Assembly: GCA_002482965.1 (NCBI GenBank)
Contig: DLGZ01000080.1
Span: 73,292 to 137,291, forward strand
DNA from: Verrucomicrobiaceae bacterium UBA7681
GTDB lineage: Bacteria; Verrucomicrobiota; Verrucomicrobiia; Verrucomicrobiales; Verrucomicrobiaceae
Length of the DNA stretch: 64,000 bases
Reading direction: 5' to 3'
The notes beneath the pieces are model-generated. The model was not told where the DNA came from. It was given only the letters and a program-made list of their open reading frames with translations, and searched no databases. A program made the position numbers and the translations under genes. Shown piece after piece: positions 31,697 to 39,872 of the stretch (positions are counted from its first letter, which is position 1; the number at the start of each line of letters is the position of its first letter).

Positions 31697-33397
31697 ATGA
31701 AGTCGTTCCTGCTCGCATTTGCCCTCTCCTCATCCCTTGCTGCCGCCGTCGTGGTGGAATCCGATCTCTGCGTCTATGGCGGCTCCAGCGGTGGCGTGGC
31801 TGCAGCAGTACAGGCGGCTCGGATGGGAAAGACGGTGGTCATTGCAGAGCCCGGCCGTCATCTCGGCGGCATGACCAGCGGCGGCCTCAGCGCCGTGGAC
31901 ATTGGCGATCCCCGCTCCGTCGGCGGCATTGCACGCGAGTACTTCACCAAGCTCGCCGCCACGGTGGGTGTCACGCTGGCCTGGGACAAAGCTTTTGAAA
32001 ACAAAGGCGGCGGCCCGGCCACAGGCGGCGCGTATGCCATCGAGCCCCACAAAGCCGAGCAAGTGTTCAACGACATGGCGCATGAGGCCGGTGTGAAGGT
32101 GTATGTGAAAGCTCGGCTGGCATCGGTCAAAAAAGACGGCGCACGCATCACCGAATTCGTCACCGAAGACGGTACCATCTTTCGCGCCAAGATGTTCATC
32201 GACGCCACCTATGAAGGCGATCTCATGGCAAAAGCAGGCGTGAGCTACACCCTCATGCGCGAGGGCAACGCGAAGTATGGAGAGACTTACAACGGCATCC
32301 ATTACGTGGAGAAATTCCTGCCTCACAGCGGCTACGAACAACCCGGGCCAAACGGCCGCCTCAAGAACGGTCACGGCGTGTGGGATCGCGACTTCCCACT
32401 CGATCCCTACGTCGTAAAAGGCGATCCCAAAAGCGGCCTCCTGCCCCTCATTCAGTCCGGCGATCCCGGCACTCCGGGCGAGCCCGCCCCCGGCGTACAG
32501 GCCTACTGCTTCCGCCTCTGCCTCACCACAAATCCCGCAAACATGATCCCCATCACGCCACCGTCGGACTACGATCCGAAGCGCTACGAGATCGTCGTCC
32601 GCTTCATCGAGGCCTGCCTCGCCAATGGCGATGCCATGGACCTTCGCTGGTTCTCAAAGCACGACGCACTGCCAAACGACAAATGGGATTTCAACACCGC
32701 GACCTTCGGCGGCAATCTCCCCGGAGCCTCCCATGCATGGCCGGAGGCCTCCTACGCACAGCGCGAAAAAATCGCGAAGGAGCACGAGAATTATCATCGC
32801 GGCCTGCTGCACTTCCTCGCCACCGACCCACGCGTACCGGAGCAGGTGCGCAAAGACATGCAGCGCTTCGGCCTTCCCATGGACGAGTTCACCGACAATG
32901 GCGGCTGGCCCCACCAGATCTACGTGCGCGAGGCCCGCCGCATGGTTAGCGACCTCGTCATCACAGAGCATCACACCTTTGGCCACAAAAACGCCCCGAA
33001 GCCCATCAGCCTCGGTAGCTACGGCACGGACACCCATGAAATCCGTCGCATCGTGAAGGACGGCGTCGTCACCCGTGAAGGCAAAACCGCAGGCGGTCGC
33101 GATGGCGCACCCCCATATGGCATCGGCTACGAAGCCATCGTGCCAAAGCAAAGCGAGTGCGACAATCTCCTCGTCACCTTCGCCCTCAGCGCCAGCCACA
33201 CCGCCTACAGCAGCATCCGCATGGAGCCCGTGTTCATGTGCACCAGCCAGAGCGCCGCCGCAGCGGCCTGCTTGGCCATGGACGACAAAATTCCCGTGCA
33301 GCAGGTGGACTACTCAAAACTCAAAGCACGCCTGGAGCAGGACGGACAGATCTTGGAATGGAAGCACGCGGTTTCCAAGAAAAAGGCCGCGCATTGA
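31697..33397 (+). CDS. Secreted FAD-dependent oxidoreductase
   Basis: 566 residues from the ATG at 31697, giving signal MKSFLLAFALSSSLAAA. Immediately after it is a Rossmann dinucleotide site (DLCVYGGSSGGVAAAVQAAR) and the family-typical HLGGMTSGGLSAVDIG; later FIDATYEGDLMAKAGVSYT and near the end EPVFMCTSQSAAAAACLA. This is the FAD-dependent oxidoreductase (FAD_oxidored) family that is greatly expanded in Verrucomicrobia and Planctomycetes and usually exported; the substrate is unknown, possibly a sugar acid. It starts 44 bases after the Tat protein gene. Confidence 0.9.
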   Translation: MKSFLLAFALSSSLAAAVVVESDLCVYGGSSGGVAAAVQAARMGKTVVIAEPGRHLGGMTSGGLSAVDIGDPRSVGGIAREYFTKLAATVGVTLAWDKAFENKGGGPATGGAYAIEPHKAEQVFNDMAHEAGVKVYVKARLASVKKDGARITEFVTEDGTIFRAKMFIDATYEGDLMAKAGVSYTLMREGNAKYGETYNGIHYVEKFLPHSGYEQPGPNGRLKNGHGVWDRDFPLDPYVVKGDPKSGLLPLIQSGDPGTPGEPAPGVQAYCFRLCLTTNPANMIPITPPSDYDPKRYEIVVRFIEACLANGDAMDLRWFSKHDALPNDKWDFNTATFGGNLPGASHAWPEASYAQREKIAKEHENYHRGLLHFLATDPRVPEQVRKDMQRFGLPMDEFTDNGGWPHQIYVREARRMVSDLVITEHHTFGHKNAPKPISLGSYGTDTHEIRRIVKDGVVTREGKTAGGRDGAPPYGIGYEAIVPKQSECDNLLVTFALSASHTAYSSIRMEPVFMCTSQSAAAAACLAMDDKIPVQQVDYSKLKARLEQDGQILEWKHAVSKKKAAH

Positions 33398-33438
33398 ATT
33401 AGCAAAACCTCTTGCTGATGCAGGAGGGGCGGGAATGT

Positions 33439-34998
33439 ATGCCGCCACGAATGGAACGCGAAAATTTGCCTCTGGATCGCCGCTTGCGGCAGGAAATCTT
33501 GTTTGCCCGTGAGCGGGTCTACCGCTTCGGCCAGCCCACGCCGATGGAGCGACTCATCCTGCCCGGTTCCGAGCCCGGCCCTGAGATCTGGGTGAAGCGC
33601 GAAGATCTCTCCCCCGTGAAATGCTACAAATGGCGCGGTGCCTGCAATGCCATGACCGAGCTCACCCCAGAGCAGCGCACCAAAGGTGTGGTCACCGCCT
33701 CCGCAGGCAATCACGCGCAGGGCGTGGCCCTTGCCGCCAAAACACTCGGCATCCACGCACGCATCTACATGCCGCGCTCCACGCCCAAAGTGAAGCAAAA
33801 CGCCGTCCTCCACCACGGCGACGAATTCGTCCGCATCATGCTCGCTGGCGACAGCTATGACGAGGCCGTGACCTCCGCGCGTGAAGACGAGCGCACCAGC
33901 GGCGCCACCTACGTCCATGCCTACGATGACCTCAAAGTCATGGCCGGCCAAGGCACCCTCGCAGACGAGGTCGTGCTCTCCGGGCATGGCCCGTTCGATG
34001 CCGCCTACCTGCAAATCGGCGGCGGCGGCATGGCCTCGGCAGTTTCCTGCTGGCTCAAAACCTACTGGCCAAACATGGAGGCCGTCGGTGTGGAAGGCGT
34101 GGGCCAGGCCTCCATGCAGGCCGCACTCGCCGCAGGCAAGCCCGTCGAACTCCACGACCTCGACATCTTTTGCGATGGCACCGCCGTTCGCAAAGCAGGC
34201 GCGCTGCCCTTCGGCATCTGCCAGGAGACCCTAGATCGCGTCAGCACCATCACCAATGCCGAGGTCAGCGCCGCCATCCGCGTGCTGTGGGAGACACTGC
34301 GCTGCGTCTCGGAGCCCTCCGGTGCCATGGGCCTCGCCGCAGTACTGAAAGACCGCGCGGCACTCGCGGGCAAAAAAGTCCTCATCGTGATCACCGGTGC
34401 CAATATCGACTTCCTTCAGCTCGGCCTCATCGCCCAGTCCGAAGGCTCCAGCAACACCGCCTCACGTGCCCTGCGTGTGCAGATTCCCGAGCGCCCCGGT
34501 GCCATGCTCGCACTTCTGGACTCCTGCTTTGAAGGCCTCAACATCGCCGACTTCCAATACGGCCTGCATCGCAGCGATCAGGCCTGGCCGGTCTTCACCG
34601 TCACCGCCGAAAATTCCGAAAAACTCGCAGCGCTCCCAGCTCGTTTGGAGGCAGGTGGCTACCTCTGGGAAGACCTCACCGGAGCCGTGGATGTCGCTTT
34701 CCGCGCCATCCCATTGCGTGGCGATCTGCTCACACATCCCGTCTTCCTGCGTCTCGACTTTTACGAGCGCTCCGGTGCCCTGCACGACTTCCTCTCCCGC
34801 CTCATCCGCGATCGCGCCAGCCTCTGCTACTTCAATTATCGCCAGTCCGGCGAGCGCATCGGCCGCGCCTTGATCGGCCTCGATTTCCAAACCGCCGAGT
34901 CTCGCGCCGCCTTTCTCGCTGAACTCCCTGAGCACGGCGAAGGCTATCGCTCCTGCAAGCCTGTGGATGACTCGGTGCTGGCGCGCATGACAGCGTAG
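33439..34998 (+). CDS. ilvA: Threonine ammonia-lyase (threonine deaminase)
   Basis: 519 residues from the ATG at 33439, chosen for a strong AGGAGG at 33422-33427, rare in this window. Pyridoxal-phosphate fold type II: KREDLSPVKCYKWRGACNAM with the Schiff-base Lys in YKWRGA, VTASAGNHAQGVALAA, and the Gly loop QIGGGGMASAVS. The C-terminal 180 residues contain two ACT-like regulatory modules (LRVQIPERPGAMLALLDSC and FLRLDFYERSGALHDFLSR), as in the biosynthetic, isoleucine-regulated enzyme. It deaminates threonine to 2-oxobutanoate for isoleucine synthesis. Oddly placed among exported glycan enzymes. Confidence 0.95.
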   Translation: MPPRMERENLPLDRRLRQEILFARERVYRFGQPTPMERLILPGSEPGPEIWVKREDLSPVKCYKWRGACNAMTELTPEQRTKGVVTASAGNHAQGVALAAKTLGIHARIYMPRSTPKVKQNAVLHHGDEFVRIMLAGDSYDEAVTSAREDERTSGATYVHAYDDLKVMAGQGTLADEVVLSGHGPFDAAYLQIGGGGMASAVSCWLKTYWPNMEAVGVEGVGQASMQAALAAGKPVELHDLDIFCDGTAVRKAGALPFGICQETLDRVSTITNAEVSAAIRVLWETLRCVSEPSGAMGLAAVLKDRAALAGKKVLIVITGANIDFLQLGLIAQSEGSSNTASRALRVQIPERPGAMLALLDSCFEGLNIADFQYGLHRSDQAWPVFTVTAENSEKLAALPARLEAGGYLWEDLTGAVDVAFRAIPLRGDLLTHPVFLRLDFYERSGALHDFLSRLIRDRASLCYFNYRQSGERIGRALIGLDFQTAESRAAFLAELPEHGEGYRSCKPVDDSVLARMTA

Positions 34999-35064
34999 AG
35001 CCGGTCACTTGGTGGAAAAATAAAATCTGCCTGCAGCAGCGTTCAAGTAATCGCATCAACGCAT

Positions 35065-35087
35065 TGGTCAGCCGAATTGACCAGCAA
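35065..35087 (+). promoter_or_regulatory. Copy 5 of shared TGGT-N11-ACCAG element
   Basis: TGGTCAG, six bases, TGACCAGCAA; the dyad is perfect, and 17 of 23 positions are identical to copy 4. It lies in the 118-base gap after ilvA, 29 bases before the ATG at 35117 of the sialidase-FAD fusion gene. Confidence 0.7.
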
Positions 35088-35116
35088 CAACACATTCTGC
35101 CTGACGTCTACAATGG

Positions 35117-38100
35117 ATGCGCCTTCTGACCACCGCTGCACACGCACTGCTTGCCGTTTCGTTTCTACACGCCGTTGACCAACCGCCGACGGTCGACCTG
35201 TCTCAGGACACCGCCCGTCAGGTAGTCATCGCCCAAGGCACGGCGGAAGTTTATCAGGGCCACCCGACCACGCTGCTGCTGCCAGATGGCAAAACAATGC
35301 TCTGCGTATGGACGCAGGGGCACGGCGGCCCCTGCGGGCCAATGAAACGCAGTGAGGACGGCGGCAAAACGTGGAGCGAACAGCTGCCGGTTCCAGAAAA
35401 CTGGAAAACCACGCGCAATTGCCCCTCACTGTATCGCCTCACCGATCCACATGGCGTGACCCGCCTGTTTGTCTTCGCGGGGCAGGGGATGGGAGGCACT
35501 CGGCAGCCGGACAATGGTTCCATGCAGAGCTCCTGCTCGCTCGACGAAGGCAAAACATGGTCGCCCATGCAAGCCGTCGGTCTGGAATGCGTCATGCCCT
35601 TTTGCACCATCATGCCGGTGGAAGATGGCAAAAAACTCATCGGTCTCACGAACATCCGCCGTCCGGGCGAGACAAAGGATACCAAGTCCAACATCATCAC
35701 CCAAAGCGAATCCACCGACGGCGGCCTGACGTGGAGCCCCTGGCGCGTGCTGGTGGATCTCGGCGATCTCAAACCCTGCGAACCCGAAGTGGTGCGCTCC
35801 CCCGATGGAAAGCAACTGCTCTGCATGATGCGCGAAAATCTCCGCTCAGAGCCTGCGCACTTCATCACCAGCGATGACGAAGGCAAAACCTGGTCCTCAG
35901 TAAAACCTCTTCCCCCCGGCCTGCATGGCGATCGTCACAAAGCGGTGTATGCACCTGATGGCCGCCTGGTCGTCTGCTTTCGCGACACCGGCGCCAAAAG
36001 CCCCACAAAGAACCATTTCGTTGCCTGGGTCGGTCACTATAAAGACATCATCAGCGGACAGGATGGCGAATACAAAATCAAACTGCTGCACAGCTACAAA
36101 GGCGGTGATTGCGGCTATCCCGGTCTCGAACTTCTGCCAGACGGCACGCTGGTCGCCACCACCTACGTGAAGTATCGCCCCGGTGCCGAGCAGAACTCAG
36201 TCGTGAGCACACGCTTCACCCTGGCGGAGACGGACAATGCGCAGAAATCCACGGCAGAAGCAGTGGTCGGCAAGGCAGCCGGAATAATCATGGATGATTC
36301 ACAGGCGACTTTCTCCGGTAGCTGGGACATGAGCGACAAACTCCCACCACTCGTGGGTTCAGCGTATCGCGTGGCCAAGAGCAAAGCACCTGCCTCGGCC
36401 ACGTTCACTCCCCTCATTCCAGAAACGGGTCGTTACGAGGTGCGTCTGCTCTATTCAGTGGCGACCAATCGTGCGCGCAATGCATTGATTGCGATCGGCC
36501 CCAAGACAACGACCTTGAACCAACGTGAGTCCTGTCTGGAAGACGGCATCCCACGCGCCTTGGGAGTGTTCGCCTTTGAAAAGGGAACCTCGACCACAAT
36601 CAAGATCTCCAACACCGCCGCCGATGGATATGTCGCAGTGGATGGCCTGCAACTCCTGCCAGAAGCCGAAGCCACAGCCGAGCGCAACACCCGCACGGAT
36701 GCTGGATTTCCAGCGCAGGTCCAAACAGCCTCCGCATCAGTGAAAATCCCCCCGCCCATGCTGCTGAAAAGCGCCGCAAAGTCCCAGGACGTGAACGGCA
36801 AATCCTACGATCTCGTCGTCATCGGCGGAACTCCCGGCGGCATCGCCTGCGCCGTGCGTGCCGCGCGTGAAGGACTGAATGTGCTGCTCGTGAATCACAC
36901 CCAGCATCTCGGCGGTTTCAGCACCAGTGGTGCAGGCGGCTGGGAGGCGCCCTATGACGGTCTGCGCTCACCGCTTTATGGCGAGATCCTCCACACTGCC
37001 AGCGACTACTACCGCAAAACCTACGGCAACAAATCACCCCAGCATCTGCTCTCCATGCCCAGTGCCACAAGCCGTGCGCATATCGACCGTCCCAAAATTG
37101 AACCACGCATCGCCGAGATGCTGTTCAATCAGATGGTAGAACGCGAGAAGTCCCTGACAGTTCTGCTGGGGCACATCGTCGTACAAGCCGCTCGCGATGG
37201 CCGCCTCTTGAAAAGTGCCACCCTCCAGCCCATGAATGGCGGCAGCGAAGTCACCGTCAGCGCCAAAGTCTTCGCCGATGGCATGTATGAAGGCGACCTC
37301 ATGGCCGCCGCAGGAGTGAAAACCCAGATTGGCCGCGAAGCGCGCAGCCAATATGACGAGCCGCATGCCGGCGTGATCTACTCAGAAGAGCGCCACAAGG
37401 AGCCTGGCCAACGCGGATTCCCCAAAGCCGCAGACCAGGGCACGCTGAACATTCGCTACAACAGCCACGCCACAGCCGGAATCGTCGAAGGTCCAAATAG
37501 CGGCGAGGCGGACGGTTCCGTGATGGCCTACAACTACCGCCTCATCCTCACCCGCGATCCGTCAAACCGCATCATGGTGTCCAAGCCTGCAAACTACGAT
37601 GTCGCCATCGCCAAGGCCGCTGGCGGAGGCGGCTTTGTGCCGAATGTGCCGAATCAAAAAGTGGCGTGGAATGGGGGTCGGCTGATCGGCCCGCAGAATG
37701 AATACCCCGCTGCCAACTGGCCAACCCGCGAGGCCATTTCAAAACGCTACCTCGAAGGCATGCTGATGCGGTTGTGGTGGGCGCAGAATGATCCTGACGC
37801 GCCTGAGTCGGACCGGAAGCAGTTCGCCGGTTACGGTCTCGCGGCGGATGAATTTCCCGACAACAATCATGTTCCCTATGAGATCTATGTGCGTGAGGCA
37901 AGGCGATTGGTAGGCCGCTATGTTTTCAAAGAGCAGGATAATGTGATCGCCGCAGGCATCTTACGCACGCCGGTTCATGCAGACAGCATTGCCATGACCG
38001 ACTGGCCGGTGGATTCCGTGGCCTGCCTCCCGCGCAAAGCACCCGGTGGCAACACGGACGGCATCTTGTTTCTCGGCGAAGAAACGCGTCCGGCTCAGGT

Positions 38101-38614
38101 CCCATATCGCAGCCTGTTGCCGCAGGAAATCGACAACCTCCTCGTGCCCGTGGCCCTGTCCGCCTCTCACGTCGGTTGGGGCTCGATCCGTCTGGAACCC
38201 ACATGGATGCAGATCGGCGAATCCGCCGGATTCGCTGCCGCACTCGCAGTCCAAGGCCAGACCACCCCTGCTGCATTGGATACAGACCTGCTCATGCGCA
38301 AACTCGCCTCCAGCCACGTGATGATCAGCTTTTTCAACGATGTCGATGTGACCGCAGATGATCCTCAAATCGCCGCTGCGCAGTACTTTGGCACGAAGGG
38401 TTTCTTTGACAGTTACAATGCCCGGCTCCATGCGCCGCTAACCGCAGCCGTGCAGACTGCATGGGAACGGGGATTCAAACAGCTTCAGCAAGGTAGTCTG
38501 GATCCGATGCAGATCGCAGTTGCGGTCCATGCAGCAGAGTCGCAGGACTCACCTGCCACAGATCAAACCCGGGGTGCATTTTTACAGGGCCTCTGGAAGC
38601 AGCTCAAACCATGA
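35117..38614 (+). CDS. Secreted sialidase - golvesin-like - FAD oxidoreductase fusion
   Basis: 1165 residues with a signal peptide (MRLLTTAAHALLAVSFLHAV). Residues about 30-390 are a sialidase-fold propeller with Asp-boxes (SEDGGKTWSEQ, SLDEGKTWSPM, STDGGLTWSPW, SDDEGKTWSSV). Residues about 395-530 resemble the golvesin C-terminal carbohydrate-binding-like domain (ETGRYEVRLLYS, then DGYVAVDGLQLLPE). Residues about 565-1160 are an FAD-dependent oxidoreductase (YDLVVIGGTPGGIACAVRAA, then NHTQHLGGFSTSG) of the same family as the genes at 31697 and 39873. Fusion suggests cleavage and oxidation of the same released sugar. Coupled by ATGA to the following hydrolase. Confidence 0.9.
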   Translation: MRLLTTAAHALLAVSFLHAVDQPPTVDLSQDTARQVVIAQGTAEVYQGHPTTLLLPDGKTMLCVWTQGHGGPCGPMKRSEDGGKTWSEQLPVPENWKTTRNCPSLYRLTDPHGVTRLFVFAGQGMGGTRQPDNGSMQSSCSLDEGKTWSPMQAVGLECVMPFCTIMPVEDGKKLIGLTNIRRPGETKDTKSNIITQSESTDGGLTWSPWRVLVDLGDLKPCEPEVVRSPDGKQLLCMMRENLRSEPAHFITSDDEGKTWSSVKPLPPGLHGDRHKAVYAPDGRLVVCFRDTGAKSPTKNHFVAWVGHYKDIISGQDGEYKIKLLHSYKGGDCGYPGLELLPDGTLVATTYVKYRPGAEQNSVVSTRFTLAETDNAQKSTAEAVVGKAAGIIMDDSQATFSGSWDMSDKLPPLVGSAYRVAKSKAPASATFTPLIPETGRYEVRLLYSVATNRARNALIAIGPKTTTLNQRESCLEDGIPRALGVFAFEKGTSTTIKISNTAADGYVAVDGLQLLPEAEATAERNTRTDAGFPAQVQTASASVKIPPPMLLKSAAKSQDVNGKSYDLVVIGGTPGGIACAVRAAREGLNVLLVNHTQHLGGFSTSGAGGWEAPYDGLRSPLYGEILHTASDYYRKTYGNKSPQHLLSMPSATSRAHIDRPKIEPRIAEMLFNQMVEREKSLTVLLGHIVVQAARDGRLLKSATLQPMNGGSEVTVSAKVFADGMYEGDLMAAAGVKTQIGREARSQYDEPHAGVIYSEERHKEPGQRGFPKAADQGTLNIRYNSHATAGIVEGPNSGEADGSVMAYNYRLILTRDPSNRIMVSKPANYDVAIAKAAGGGGFVPNVPNQKVAWNGGRLIGPQNEYPAANWPTREAISKRYLEGMLMRLWWAQNDPDAPESDRKQFAGYGLAADEFPDNNHVPYEIYVREARRLVGRYVFKEQDNVIAAGILRTPVHADSIAMTDWPVDSVACLPRKAPGGNTDGILFLGEETRPAQVPYRSLLPQEIDNLLVPVALSASHVGWGSIRLEPTWMQIGESAGFAAALAVQGQTTPAALDTDLLMRKLASSHVMISFFNDVDVTADDPQIAAAQYFGTKGFFDSYNARLHAPLTAAVQTAWERGFKQLQQGSLDPMQIAVAVHAAESQDSPATDQTRGAFLQGLWKQLKP

Positions 38615-39864
38615 AACACATCGTCCTAATCCTTTCGTTATGCAGCGCTGCTGCGCTGGCCCGTGCTGATGACGGACAACTGCTGAATGTCATCATCCCA
38701 CCCTCCACGGGTGATCGCTTTCAGCATGCAGAATTTTCCTGCTGGCTGCCAGATTCCGCGAAGCCAGTCAAAGCGGTGATCATCCATCAGCACGGCTGCA
38801 CCAATGCCTCGCCCGACAAACATCCGCCTGTGACCATGGACTTTCACTGGCGTGCGCTCGCACGCCAGCATGGCTGCGCCTTGCTGTCGCCGATGTATCA
38901 CGTGGCAAAGAGCTGTGACGAATGGAATGATCCAGATAGCGGCTCCGAGCGGGCGCTCTTTACCGCGCTGGCGGAGTTCGCCCGCAGTTCGGGGCGTGCG
39001 GAACTCAAAGACGCCCCGTGGGTGCTCTGGGGCCACTCCGGCGGATCAAGCTGGTCCGCGCAAATGATCGTGCGTCACCCCGGCCGTGTGCTGGCTGCTT
39101 CATTCCGCGGTGGTTGTAGCAAGCAGTTCGGTGATCCATCCTTTCGCGCCAAATTTGCCCCCGCAGCCCGCGACCTGCCGCTGCTGTTTGTCTGGGGAAA
39201 GCGCGAGACCGTTCCGACCTCCAGCCACTTTGTTTCATGGACTCCGATGAACACCATGTTTCGTGAACTGCGTGCTCAAGGCAGCACCGTGGGCCGTCTC
39301 ATCGATCCGCTCTCCGAACACGGCTGCGATGATTCGCGGCTGGTGGTCATCCCCTTCTTTGATGCAGTGCTGAGAGCTCGCCTGACCGGGAAAAAACTCC
39401 CCGGCGCGCTGGTGGACATGGCTTCTCTTCAAGACCGCGAACTGAATGACGAGACCCTGCATGATCCCACCCTCTCCTGGCTGCCGAATGCGGGTCTGGC
39501 AAAACTTTGGCGTGAGTTTTCCGAACATGGCACGCTGCATCCAGTAAATCCCAAGCTCACAGCCCCTACGCTCAAGGCCATGCGTGATGCATCTGGAGTC
39601 GTCCAACTCAGCTGGAACGTGGAGCCTGCCCTTGATGGTGGCTTGCGCTCATTGCGCCTTCAGCGCGATGGCATGCCATGGAAAGAACTGGGAGTGAAGA
39701 CAGGCGTTCGCATAGCAACATCACGTGATGCACCGCCAGAAGGATTGCGAGCCACCAGCACCAGCGATGACTCGAAAGATCCCCATGTCTATTCACTGAC
39801 CTTTCTCGATGTGGCAGGCAATGAATCCCCACCCAGCGCGCCTGCCCGGATACCGAAGTTTTGA
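38611..39864 (+). CDS. Secreted alpha/beta-hydrolase
   Basis: 417 residues with signal MKHIVLILSLCSAAALARA. Alpha/beta-hydrolase fold: VKAVIIHQHGC oxyanion region, nucleophile elbow VLWGHSGGSS (Ser143), LLFVWGKRET, and a late His in LSEHGCDDSR. About 120 C-terminal residues look like a fibronectin-type-III-like beta domain (VVQLSWNVEPALDGGLRSL; later PHVYSLTFLDVAGNES). Likely a carbohydrate or acyl esterase. It is coupled on both sides (ATGA overlap upstream, 8-base gap downstream) to sugar-type FAD oxidoreductases. Confidence 0.85.
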   Translation: MKHIVLILSLCSAAALARADDGQLLNVIIPPSTGDRFQHAEFSCWLPDSAKPVKAVIIHQHGCTNASPDKHPPVTMDFHWRALARQHGCALLSPMYHVAKSCDEWNDPDSGSERALFTALAEFARSSGRAELKDAPWVLWGHSGGSSWSAQMIVRHPGRVLAASFRGGCSKQFGDPSFRAKFAPAARDLPLLFVWGKRETVPTSSHFVSWTPMNTMFRELRAQGSTVGRLIDPLSEHGCDDSRLVVIPFFDAVLRARLTGKKLPGALVDMASLQDRELNDETLHDPTLSWLPNAGLAKLWREFSEHGTLHPVNPKLTAPTLKAMRDASGVVQLSWNVEPALDGGLRSLRLQRDGMPWKELGVKTGVRIATSRDAPPEGLRATSTSDDSKDPHVYSLTFLDVAGNESPPSAPARIPKF

Positions 39865-39872
39865 CGCACTCT

